The translations under genes were made by a program, and so were the position numbers. DNA of 64,000 nucleotides from Bradyrhizobium ottawaense (GTDB taxonomy: Bacteria > Pseudomonadota > Alphaproteobacteria > Rhizobiales > Xanthobacteraceae): contig NZ_LT629693.1 of assembly GCF_900099825.1 (NCBI RefSeq), positions 3,359,001 through 3,423,000 of the forward strand, read 5' to 3'. Shown piece after piece: positions 9,727 through 18,895 of the stretch. The notes below the pieces were generated by a model. The model worked only from the letters and a program-made list of their open reading frames with translations. It had not been told where the DNA came from and made no database searches. The stretch's first letter is position 1; each line of letters opens with the position of its first letter.

Positions 9727-10383
9727 CTACGGCCGCACCCTGGCCTTCACACCCTGGTCGACGCCGGCCTGTTGTTCCGCCGCCACGGCGCGCTTGTAGC
9801 CGTTGCGTTGCTGCAACCGGGCCCAATAGGCAGCGACATTCGGCCCAAAATCCTTGGCCAGCCCGATATTGCCGGCCAAACGCAGCGCATAGCCGATCGC
9901 GATATCGGCGGCCGTAAAGCGGCCGGCGCACAGGGTCTCGGTGTTCGCCGTAGCCGCCTCGACCGCCCGCAGCCGGCCGAGGAACCATTTGGCATAATCG
10001 CCGGAGACCTGCGGATTGCGGCGCTCTTCCGGCTCAAGCTGACTGTATCTCAGCACCAGCGTTTGCGGAAAGGTCAGCGTCGCGTCGCTGAAATACATCC
10101 AGTTCAGGAAGGCGCCATAGGCCGGCTCGTCCACCCCGACCACCAGCGGCGTCGGTCCGTGCCGGGTGCCGAGGTAATGGCAGATGCCGGAGGACTCCGT
10201 CATCTTGGTCTCGCCGTCGACCATGAACGGGATCGTTCCGAGCGGGTTGATCGCTATGTATTCCTTGGCGAACACCCGCGGCGGGAACGGCAGCATCTTG
10301 AGCTCGTAGGGCAGCCCCTGCTCTTCCAGCATCCAGAGCGGACGAAACGAGCGTGCGCCGTCGCAGTGATAGAGCGTGATCAT
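9727..10383 (-). CDS. Glutathione S-transferase family protein
   Basis: 218 residues. The N-terminal thioredoxin-like domain has YHCDGARSFRPLWMLEEQGL with the expected cis-proline region NPLGTIPFMVDG and the glutathione gamma-glutamyl contact TESSGICHYL. The C-terminal all-alpha domain ends in FTAADIAIGYAL, the family N-capping box. It likely conjugates glutathione to an electrophile or acts as an isomerase. It sits between the regulator and the acyl-CoA dehydrogenases on the same strand, so it may detoxify a reactive intermediate of the pathway. Confidence 0.88.
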   Translation of the reverse strand: MITLYHCDGARSFRPLWMLEEQGLPYELKMLPFPPRVFAKEYIAINPLGTIPFMVDGETKMTESSGICHYLGTRHGPTPLVVGVDEPAYGAFLNWMYFSDATLTFPQTLVLRYSQLEPEERRNPQVSGDYAKWFLGRLRAVEAATANTETLCAGRFTAADIAIGYALRLAGNIGLAKDFGPNVAAYWARLQQRNGYKRAVAAEQQAGVDQGVKARVRP

Positions 10384-10442
10384 CAGGCGTTTCCTTGACT
10401 TTGTTCAGGTCAGTTTAGGACGAGGACGGCTCAGGCGCTACT

Positions 10443-11654
10443 TCAGCCGTTGCTGTGTTTTTTCAGTTCGAGACGCGCAATCTGGTTACGATGGACTTCA
10501 TCGGGGCCATCGGCCAGACGAAGCAGGCGCGCCGTGGCGTAGGCTGCGGCCAGTCCGAAATCGTTGCTGGTGCCGGCGCCGCCATGGGCCTGGATCGCCC
10601 AGTCGATGACCTGGCATGCCATGTTCGGCACCGCCACCTTGATCATCGCGATTTCGGCCCTTGCCGTCCTGTTGCCGACGGTATCCATCATGTGCGCGGC
10701 ATGCAGCGTCAACAGCCGCGACTGCTCGATCATGATGCGCGATTCCGCGATTCTTTCCTGCGTCACGGTCTGTTCCGAAACCGGCTTGCCGAACGCAACG
10801 CGGCTCCGGGTCCGGATGCACATCTTCTCCAGTGTCCGTTCGGCGAGCCCGATCAGCCGCATGCAGTGATGAATGCGGCCGGGACCGAGACGCCCCTGCG
10901 CGATCTCAAAACCGCGCCCCTCGCCGAGCAGCATGTTGGTAGCGGGAACGCGCACATTGTCGAAAACGACTTCCGATGCCCGGTCGGGTACGCCGTAGAA
11001 TCCGAACACCGGAATCGGCCGCAGCACTTTTACGCCCGGCGTATCCATCGGCACCAGGATCATCGACTGCTGGCGATGGCGATCCGGATTGTCCGGATCG
11101 GTCTTGCCCATGAAGATGCAGATCTTGCAGCGCGGGTCGGTGGCGTTGGTGGTGTACCACTTGCGGCCGTTGATGACGTAATCATCGCCGTCGCGGACGA
11201 TCGAACTCTCGATATTGGTGGCGTCGCTGGAGGCAACCGCCGGTTCGGTCATGGCGAAGCAGGAGCGGATTTCGCCCGCCAGCAGCGGCTTCAGCCATTT
11301 GTCCTGATGTTCCCGCGTGCCGTAGCGCGCCAGCACCTCCATGTTGCCGGTGTCGGGCGCCGAGCAGTTGAACAGTTCGGGCGCGAGATGTGACCGCCCC
11401 ATCACCTCGCATAGCGGCGCATATTCGAGATTGGTCAGGCCGGCGCCGTGCTCGCTTTCGGGCAGGAACAGGTTCCAGAGACCGGCCTCCTTGGCCTTCG
11501 GCTTCAACTCCTCGACAACCGGATAGACCTTCCACGGGCCGAGATCCTCGGCCTCCTTATAGAACCGCTCCTCGTTCGGATAGACATGGCGGTCCATGAA
11601 CGATTCGAGACGGTGTTTCAGCTCGGTGATCTTCTGGCTCTGGGCATAGAACAT
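10443..11654 (-). CDS. Acyl-CoA dehydrogenase (ACAD10/11-like)
   Basis: 403 residues from ATG 11654; a GTG six bases earlier is possible and has AAGGA closer to it. FAD-binding and fold motifs include [28 protein letters not shown] and the C-terminal [15 protein letters not shown] then [19 protein letters not shown]. The ADGPDEVH ending is typical of the ACAD10/11-like branch acting on longer or 4-hydroxy acyl-CoAs. It would introduce the 2,3-double bond and pass electrons to ETF. It is followed at a 25-base gap by another dehydrogenase upstream in the same orientation. Confidence 0.9.
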   Translation of the reverse strand: MFYAQSQKITELKHRLESFMDRHVYPNEERFYKEAEDLGPWKVYPVVEELKPKAKEAGLWNLFLPESEHGAGLTNLEYAPLCEVMGRSHLAPELFNCSAPDTGNMEVLARYGTREHQDKWLKPLLAGEIRSCFAMTEPAVASSDATNIESSIVRDGDDYVINGRKWYTTNATDPRCKICIFMGKTDPDNPDRHRQQSMILVPMDTPGVKVLRPIPVFGFYGVPDRASEVVFDNVRVPATNMLLGEGRGFEIAQGRLGPGRIHHCMRLIGLAERTLEKMCIRTRSRVAFGKPVSEQTVTQERIAESRIMIEQSRLLTLHAAHMMDTVGNRTARAEIAMIKVAVPNMACQVIDWAIQAHGGAGTSNDFGLAAAYATARLLRLADGPDEVHRNQIARLELKKHSNG

Positions 11655-11679
11655 GGTCACACCGTCCTTATCTCTTCTC

Positions 11680-12871
<1,192 letters not shown>

Positions 12872-12876
<5 letters not shown>

Positions 12877-12958
12877 TGCCGGGCTTGACCCGGCAATCCA
12901 TCTCTTAAGAAGACTCTAGCGAAGAACGATGGATGCCCGGGTCAAGCCCGGGCATGAC
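12872..12958. repeat. Palindromic repeat overlapping a start codon
   Basis: GTCATTGCCGGGCTTGACCC at 12872 is mirrored by GGGTCAAGCCCGGGCATGAC ending at 12958, enclosing a short unique core. The first arm contains the CAT that is the ATG (minus strand) of one possible start of the AtuD-like dehydrogenase. Confidence 0.8.
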
Positions 12959-12971
12959 AGGTAGAGAGCAG

Positions 12972-14126
12972 TTACAGCCCCATCTGCCTCGAGGCGAGAT
13001 CCTTCATGATCTCCTCGGTGCCGCCGCCGATGGCATTGACCTTGACCTCGCGGTAGATGCGCTCGACCTTGATGCCGCGCATGAAGCCGGCGCCGCCGAA
13101 AATCTGCACGGCCTCAGAGGCGCAGAACGCCATGGTTTGGGTCGCCTGGTTCTTCATCATGCATATCTCGGCGACCGGGCTCTCGCCCTGCCCGAGCCGC
13201 CACGCCAGCATTTCCAGCATCGCCTGCGACGCCGCGACCTTCTGCGCCATGTCGACCAGCTTGTGGCGAATCACCTGATGCTGCGCGATCGGTTTGCCAA
13301 AGGTCTTGCGCTCTTTGGCATAGGCGATCGCGTCCTCGACACAGACGCGCGCATAGGCGGTGCAGCTTGCCGCCATGCCCATCCGCTCGCTGTTGAAGTT
13401 GTGCATGATGATCTTGAAACCCTGGCCTTCCTCGCCGATCAGGTTTTCGACCGGTACCCGGCACTCGTCAAAATGCAGCGTGGCGGTGTCCGATGCCCAC
13501 CAGCCCATCTTCTTCAGCTTGGTGCGCGTCAGCCCCGGCGTATTGCCTTCGATCAAGAGCATGCTGACGCCGCCCGGCCCCTCGCCGCCGGTGCGCACCG
13601 CAACCGTCAGATAATCGGCCCGCATGCCCGAGGTGATGAACGTCTTCTCGCCGCTGACGACGTAATGGTCGCCGTCGCGCCGCGCCTTGGTGCGCAGGTT
13701 GGCGACGTCGGAGCCGCCGCTCGGCTCGGTGATCGCCAGCGCCGAGATCTTCTTGCCGGCCAGCACGTCGGGCAGCACCCGCGCCTTCACTTCCGGCCGG
13801 GCGGCGCGCGCGATCGGCGGCGAGCCGATGGTGTGGCTCATCAGGCTCGAACTGACGCCGCCGGCCCCGGCGCGCGCCAGTTCCTGCGAGGCCACGATCT
13901 TCATGAACTGGTCGGCGGGCACGCCGCCAAACTCTTCCGGGAAGCCGAGCCCCAACAGCCCGATCTCCGACGCCTTGGCATAGAGTTCGCGCGGAAACTC
14001 GCCGGCCTCATCCCATTCATGGGCATAGGGCTCGATCTCGCGCGCCACAAAGCGGCGCATCACGTCGCGGAACGCCTCATGCTCCGGCGTATAGAAGGGG
14101 TTTTGCACCCGCGTCCGTTCCAGCAT
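12972..14126 (-). CDS. Acyl-CoA dehydrogenase (isovaleryl/long-chain-type active site)
   Basis: 384 residues from ATG 14126 (MLERTRVQNPFYTPEHEAFR), supported by GGGAGAG seven bases upstream; the open frame reaches 14183 through a repeat. Motifs are LAITEPSGGSDVANLRTKA, GEKTFITSGMRADY, KMGWWASDTATLHFDE and QIFGGAGFMRG. As in its neighbour, the C-terminal base position is glycine (AIGGGTEEIM) and NFNSERMGMAA supplies the alternative glutamate. It is the first gene of the three-dehydrogenase run and presumably catalyses one alpha,beta-desaturation of the pathway. Confidence 0.9.
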   Translation of the reverse strand: MLERTRVQNPFYTPEHEAFRDVMRRFVAREIEPYAHEWDEAGEFPRELYAKASEIGLLGLGFPEEFGGVPADQFMKIVASQELARAGAGGVSSSLMSHTIGSPPIARAARPEVKARVLPDVLAGKKISALAITEPSGGSDVANLRTKARRDGDHYVVSGEKTFITSGMRADYLTVAVRTGGEGPGGVSMLLIEGNTPGLTRTKLKKMGWWASDTATLHFDECRVPVENLIGEEGQGFKIIMHNFNSERMGMAASCTAYARVCVEDAIAYAKERKTFGKPIAQHQVIRHKLVDMAQKVAASQAMLEMLAWRLGQGESPVAEICMMKNQATQTMAFCASEAVQIFGGAGFMRGIKVERIYREVKVNAIGGGTEEIMKDLASRQMGL

Positions 14127-14139
14127 TTTTCTCTCCCGA

Positions 14140-14215
14140 GAGCATGATCCGGAAACGTGGGTTCCGGCTTTCCCTCGCGACAAACGCCAAAGGCGTTTGC
14201 GCGGAGATCATGCTC
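14140..14215. repeat. Palindromic repeat GAGCATGATC ... GATCATGCTC
   Basis: Perfect 10-bp ends at 14140-14149 and 14206-14215 enclose two inner hairpins (CCGGAAACGTGGGTTCCGG and CAAACGCCAAAGGCGTTTG). This dispersed repeat type is familiar from Bradyrhizobium and Rhodopseudomonas. It lies in the 5' leader of the preceding dehydrogenase gene. Confidence 0.75.
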
Positions 14216-14369
14216 CAGCATAAAGGCGACGTTGCCCTGATTTGGCCCGCGCAAACTTGCGTCCAGCGGCTGGACAGCAACTCAACGCAAGACCGGCGGG
14301 ATTGATCTGCCTAGCCTTTTGGCAAAAAACAAAATAGCACATACGGCCATTGGCCGGGGAGGATGAAGC

Positions 14370-15587
14370 ATGATCCGATCGAGCAGGTTCGCCCCGGCAG
14401 CCCTTTTGTCAGCCGTGCTGTCGCTTGCGGCCTGGACGGCGGCGTCCGCCCAGCAACCCGGCATCACCGATACCGAAATCAAGTTCGGCAACATCATGCC
14501 GTATAGCGGCCCGGCGTCGGCGCTCAGCGTCACCGGAAAAGTGTTCGCCGCCTATTTCGACATGATCAACGAAAAGGGCGGCGTCAACGGACGCAAGCTC
14601 AACATGATCTCGCTCGACGACGGCTTCTCGCCGCCGAAGACGGTCGAGGCCACCCGCCGGCTGGTCGAGAACGACAACGTCGCTTTCATGTTCGGCACCA
14701 TGGGCACCGCGCCGAGCTCGGCGACCGCCAAATATCTCAACGGCGCCAAGGTGCCGCATTTGTTCCTGATCTCGTCCGCCTCGAAGTGGAACGAGCCGGC
14801 GACGCAGCCCTGGCTGATGGCGCTGCCCTGGGCGCCCAACTATGTCGAGGAAGCCGGCATCGAGGTGCGCTATGCGCGTTCGAAAAATCCCAACGCGCGT
14901 TTTGCGATCCTTTACCAGAACGACGATGCCGGAAAGGACTATCTGCGCGGCGTCAAGGAAGCACTCGGGGCGGATGCCGACAAGGCAATCGCGATGGCGT
15001 CGAGTTTTGAGGTCGCCGATCCCACGGTGGATTCGCAGATCCTCACCCTCGCCAACACCAAGGCCGACGTCTTCCTGATCTACAGCGTGACGCCGCGCGC
15101 CTGCGCGCAGGCGATCCGTAAGGCCTACGAGACCGGCTGGCGGCCGATGCGCTTCATCGCTTCGGGCTGCGCCAACAAGGACACCGTGATGGTGCCCGCC
15201 GGACTCGAGGACTCGCACGGTATCATGTCGGTGGTGTCGCTGAAGCCCTATGTGCCCGACTCCAAGGACGCCGGGCTGATCGCTTACGGCGACTTCATGA
15301 AAGCGCGGCTTCCCAACGTCGATCCGGCCAATTTCGCCGCCGGCTACGGCTACATGGTGGCGCAGGCGCTGGTCGTGGTGCTGGAGCAGTGCAAGAACGA
15401 CCTCAGCCGCGCCAACATCATGGCCCAGGCCGCCAACCTCAAGAACGTGCCGCTGTCGATGCTGTTGCCCGGCATCACCCTCAACACCTCGCCGACCGAC
15501 TACCGCCCGATCAAGGACGGTTACATGGTCGAGTTTCGCGACAGCCAGCTCGCCGTGATCAGCGAATTGCTGCACGGCGGATCGTGA
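14370..15587 (+). CDS. ABC transporter substrate-binding protein, branched-chain amino acid (LivK) type
   Basis: 405 residues with a Sec signal peptide (basic MIRSSR, hydrophobic core, cleavage after ASA). The mature start GITDTEIKFGNIMPYSGPAS and the segments DDGFSPPKTVEATRRLVEND and SSASKWNEPATQP mark a Peripla_BP_6 (LivK-like) receptor. In this subgroup ligands are commonly aliphatic or aromatic acids rather than amino acids. It is divergent from the dehydrogenase genes and no permease or ATPase accompanies it, so it must use a transporter encoded elsewhere. I infer it captures the acid degraded by the adjacent block. A paralogue is at 24713-25936. Confidence 0.92.
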   Translation: MIRSSRFAPAALLSAVLSLAAWTAASAQQPGITDTEIKFGNIMPYSGPASALSVTGKVFAAYFDMINEKGGVNGRKLNMISLDDGFSPPKTVEATRRLVENDNVAFMFGTMGTAPSSATAKYLNGAKVPHLFLISSASKWNEPATQPWLMALPWAPNYVEEAGIEVRYARSKNPNARFAILYQNDDAGKDYLRGVKEALGADADKAIAMASSFEVADPTVDSQILTLANTKADVFLIYSVTPRACAQAIRKAYETGWRPMRFIASGCANKDTVMVPAGLEDSHGIMSVVSLKPYVPDSKDAGLIAYGDFMKARLPNVDPANFAAGYGYMVAQALVVVLEQCKNDLSRANIMAQAANLKNVPLSMLLPGITLNTSPTDYRPIKDGYMVEFRDSQLAVISELLHGGS

Positions 15588-15722
15588 ACGCCTGACTCAA
15601 AAGTAGTGCGGCAAAATCGGGCTTCGCACGTCGCTCGTCAGGCCCGGGCAGAAGCGCGAAGCGCGTCTTCGCACTGGATGTCCCGGGCATCCACGCCTTG
15701 GCTGAGAGATTATGAAATTCGA

Positions 15723-15778
15723 GTCTGCTTTCGGGGGTATTGCGGAAGCCGGACTTCGAGACCGTTCGGGCAGCTTTT
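15723..15778. repeat. 56-bp direct repeat, copy 1
   Basis: GTCTGCTTTCGGGGGTATTG followed by a GGACTTCGAG block is repeated with few changes at 16376-16431 in the same orientation. The two copies bracket the SnoaL-like gene. This is a dispersed intergenic word in related genomes (memory). Confidence 0.75.
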
Positions 15779-15815
15779 CACCCGACGCAGACCTGTGCAA
15801 GGTTCTGCTCACGCA

Positions 15816-16229
15816 TTATGTGGGCGGCGAGTCGAGGTAAACATAAAGGGACGCGATCTTGCCGTCCCGTGCGATGATGAAATCCACACCGGTGTACACG
15901 GGCGTCTCGCCGTTCGGCCCCGAGCCCCACGCCAGGCGTCCCGAATTGTGCAGAACCTGCGGCGAGCCATGAGGCGTATAGGCATAGTGTGGATGCGTCG
16001 CTCGGAGATCGCCGGCGAACTTGTCCAGCGCGTCGTGACCGACGAAAGTTCCGGTGGGCACGTACAGCACACAGTCCTCGGTATAAAGCTCCTGAATTGC
16101 GCGCCTTCGGCGAGCCGGATCACCTTCACCGAATACTTCCGGAAGATTGCGGTTGAGCAGCGTCTCGACACCACTCACATCTACGCCCACCGATGGTGGA
16201 ACGCTGTTCTTGTCGGCATGCTGGTTCAT
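15816..16229 (-). CDS. SnoaL-like / nuclear transport factor 2 fold protein
   Basis: 137 residues from ATG 16229, which has GGAGAG upstream. The pattern ARRRRAIQELYTEDCVLYVP, FVGHDALDKFAGDL and the final strand VDFIIARDGKIASLYVYLD match the cone-shaped NTF2/SnoaL fold, a small-ligand binding or isomerase scaffold. No signal peptide or membrane segment is seen. Function is not predictable beyond the fold. It stands alone between two copies of a 56-bp direct repeat, divergent from the following binding-protein gene. Confidence 0.8.
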   Translation of the reverse strand: MNQHADKNSVPPSVGVDVSGVETLLNRNLPEVFGEGDPARRRRAIQELYTEDCVLYVPTGTFVGHDALDKFAGDLRATHPHYAYTPHGSPQVLHNSGRLAWGSGPNGETPVYTGVDFIIARDGKIASLYVYLDSPPT

Positions 16230-16543
16230 CGGAGCTCTCCTTGTCCGTGGAACGATAATATCGTTGCTGGCTCGAGCAGCGAAACAGAAATAATTGAAAG
16301 TCATCGTTTCAGTTTTTGGTGTATGGGGCGAAGACGTGCTTCGTACTCCTGCCCGGCCATGACGGATGAAGGCCGGTCTGCTTTCGGGGGTATTGCCGCA
16401 GTCGGACTTCGAGGACGTCCGGGCCGCTTTTGAGACCCGAAGCGGACGTTCGGCCCCTCCAAATGCATAACTTCCGGCTCGCTGCCCGATCGCAAAGTGC
16501 TAGGCTTTGGACACTGCACCAGGACGTGTTCTCTGGAGGACAC
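16230..16543. other. Divergent intergenic region with repeat
   Basis: This 314-base gap separates the SnoaL-like gene and the ABC binding-protein gene, which are divergently transcribed, so it should hold both promoters. I cannot point to convincing -35/-10 boxes. It contains the second copy of the 56-bp direct repeat and a GGAGGA ribosome site directly before 16544. Confidence 0.5.
16376..16431. repeat. 56-bp direct repeat, copy 2
   Basis: This is the partner of 15723-15778, starting GTCTGCTTTCGGGGGTATTG and ending GGGCCGCTTTT. It lies in the leader region of the downstream ABC binding-protein gene. Confidence 0.75.
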
Positions 16544-17521
16544 ATGCAACGGCGCGAGTTCATCGCGGCGCTGAGTGCGACGGCGATGGTCTGGCCGTTT
16601 GCCGCAAGAGCGCAGCAGGCGATGCCGGTGATCGGCTTTCTCAGCAGTGCGTCGTCGCACGACTATGCGCCCATGATCGGAGCGTTCCGGAAAAGCCTTG
16701 GCGAGGCCGGCTTCGTCGAGGGCCAGAATGTGAAGATCGAGTATGCCTGGGCCGACGAGCAGTATGACCGTCTGCCGGCGCTGGCGGCCGATCTGGTTCG
16801 TCATCAGGTGAGCGTGATTGTCGCGGCCTCGACCCCGGCAGCCCTCGCACTGAAACCCGCAACCACGACCATACCGATCGTGTTTGCGATTGGGGGCGAT
16901 CCTGTAAGGACGGGACTTGTCGACAGCCTTAGCCGACCCGGCGGCAATCTTACAGGCGCGGCCCACATCAACGTCGAGACCGCGCCAAAGCGCCTCGAAC
17001 TGATGTATGAATTGATGCCCAACATGAAGATCGCTGGTCTTCTCGTCAACCCGACCAACCCGTTGGCGAAATCTGTTGTACAGGCCGTTCAGGCGGCAGC
17101 CAGCTCCCTGGGGCTAGAACTGAAGGTCGTGCACGCACACAGCGACGAAGAACTGGACGCTGCGTTCGCAAGTCTGTCCGGCTTGGGCGTCGGCGCCCTC
17201 GTCGTCGGCACCGACCCATTGTTCACCAGCCGAGCAGAAAAATTAGGCGCGACTTCACTTCGCCTGGCAATGCCTGCGATCTATCAGTATCGCGAATTCA
17301 CCGCGGCTGGCGGCGTGATGAGCTATGGCGGCAGCATTGTGGATTCCTACCACCACGCGGGTCTCTACGTCGGCCGAATTCTGAGGGGTGAGAAGCCTCG
17401 CGACCTGCCGGTGCAGCTATCCACGAAGGTGGAGCTGTTCTTGAATTTGAAAAGCGCGAAGGCGCTCGGTCTGTCCGTGCCGCTTCCGTTGCTCGGGCGC
17501 GCCGACGAGGTGATCGAATGA
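16544..17521 (+). CDS. ABC transporter substrate-binding protein (PF04392-type, YtrF/TrpX-like fold)
   Basis: 325 residues from ATG 16544 with GGAGGA five bases upstream. The N-terminus MQRREFIAALSATAMVWPFA is a short signal sequence with an RREF twin-arginine-like start, cleaved near ARAQQ. The body (MPVIGFLSSAS, FVEGQNVKIEYAWADEQYD, FAIGGDPVRTGLVDSLSRPG) matches the large ABC-sub-bind family abundant in Bradyrhizobium. It belongs to periplasmic receptors of uncertain ligand. No transporter subunits are adjacent. Confidence 0.88.
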   Translation: MQRREFIAALSATAMVWPFAARAQQAMPVIGFLSSASSHDYAPMIGAFRKSLGEAGFVEGQNVKIEYAWADEQYDRLPALAADLVRHQVSVIVAASTPAALALKPATTTIPIVFAIGGDPVRTGLVDSLSRPGGNLTGAAHINVETAPKRLELMYELMPNMKIAGLLVNPTNPLAKSVVQAVQAAASSLGLELKVVHAHSDEELDAAFASLSGLGVGALVVGTDPLFTSRAEKLGATSLRLAMPAIYQYREFTAAGGVMSYGGSIVDSYHHAGLYVGRILRGEKPRDLPVQLSTKVELFLNLKSAKALGLSVPLPLLGRADEVIE

Positions 17522-17757
17522 GGAGCCATTGCTGCTTGCATGGGTCTGAAAGTGGCCCGGAGCGGCCTTGCGCTTTCTTGCACGCCGGGCCGGTTTGAAA
17601 TTGGAACAACCGCCTTGGGCCCAGTGCGCCCGGCGGCGTGCCGCATGGTGCCGCCCGATCCAGCGCATCAAGGGATTTTGACTATCGGCCCAGCCCGCTT
17701 GGAGATAGTCAGCACGGGAGAGAGTTCGAAATCTCCCAACGATTTGCGGGAAACACC

Positions 17758-18786
17758 ATGACATTCCGGATACGGACGATCTTCGCCGGCGTAGCGCTTT
17801 CGGCGGCTATGGTCGCGGGGCCCCTGGCGGCGCAGCAGCCGACCGGCGCAACATCGGCCTACGGGCCGGAACTGGAGGGGTTCGATTATCCGTATCCACT
17901 TCAGCATTTTGCTTTCACGTCGCAGCGGCAGTCGCTGCAGATGGCCTATCTCGACGTCAGGCCGGACCGCCCGAACGGGCGGACGGCGGTGCTGTTGCAC
18001 GGAAAGAATTTTTGTGCCGCCACCTGGGAGCCGACCATCAAGGATCTGGTCGCGGCCGGCTATCGCGTGATCGCGCCGGATCAGATCGGCTTCTGCAAGT
18101 CGAGCAAGCCCGCCGCTTACCAGTTCACCTTCAAGCAGCTTGCCGGCAACACCCATGAACTGCTGGCCAGTCTCGGCATCGAGAAGCCGGTCGTGATCGG
18201 TCATTCGACCGGAGGCATGTTGGCGGCGCATTATTCGCTGATCTATCCGCAGGACGTCAGCCACCTCGTCCTGGTCAATCCGGTCGGGCTTGAGGATTGG
18301 TCCGCAAAGGGCGTGCCTCCGATCTCGGTCGACCAATGGTACGCCCGCGAGCTGAAGACCAATGCCGATGGCATCCGCGCCTACGAGAAGTCGACCTACT
18401 ATGCGGGCAAGTGGGAGGATCGCTACGAACGCGCGGTCGACATGCTCGCCGGCCTCAATCGCGGTCCAGGCAAGGAAGCGGTCGCCTGGGACTCGGCGCT
18501 GATCTACGACATGATCATGACCCAACCCGTGCTGTACCGGTTTGGCGAAATCTCGGTGCCGACGTTGCTCATGATCGGCCAGAAAGACACCACGGCCATT
18601 GCCAAGGATTTCGCACCTCCCGAACTTCGGCCGAAACTTGGAAATTATCCCGAGTTAGGCAAAGCGGCCGCCAAGGCCATCCCCGGCGCCAAACTCATCG
18701 AGTTTCCCGACTACGGCCACGCGCCGCAGATGACGGACCCCGAAGGTTTTGACAAGGCGCTGATCGCGGGGATCTCCAAATCTTGA
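17758..18786 (+). CDS. Exported alpha/beta hydrolase
   Basis: 342 residues from ATG 17758, giving a clear signal peptide (MTFRIRTIFAGVALSAAMVA, cleavage near LAAQQ). The nucleophile elbow is VIGHSTGGMLA, the oxyanion strand LLHGKNFCA, and the catalytic histidine lies in FPDYGHAPQ; an aspartate in MIGQKDTT probably completes the triad. This is the epoxide-hydrolase/haloperoxidase-like branch of the fold. It is likely periplasmic, hydrolysing an ester or lactone. It stands alone, and the 236 bases upstream hold nothing recognisable. Confidence 0.88.
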   Translation: MTFRIRTIFAGVALSAAMVAGPLAAQQPTGATSAYGPELEGFDYPYPLQHFAFTSQRQSLQMAYLDVRPDRPNGRTAVLLHGKNFCAATWEPTIKDLVAAGYRVIAPDQIGFCKSSKPAAYQFTFKQLAGNTHELLASLGIEKPVVIGHSTGGMLAAHYSLIYPQDVSHLVLVNPVGLEDWSAKGVPPISVDQWYARELKTNADGIRAYEKSTYYAGKWEDRYERAVDMLAGLNRGPGKEAVAWDSALIYDMIMTQPVLYRFGEISVPTLLMIGQKDTTAIAKDFAPPELRPKLGNYPELGKAAAKAIPGAKLIEFPDYGHAPQMTDPEGFDKALIAGISKS

Positions 18787-18895
18787 GCCCACAAGTTCTG
18801 AGCCCGGCAGCATGTTTTCGGCGGTACGGCGACGCTGGCCGCAAGCGCCGTTCCAGCTGATGTCCAAGGCCTGGTTCCAGCGGCCGTTGCCTAAT

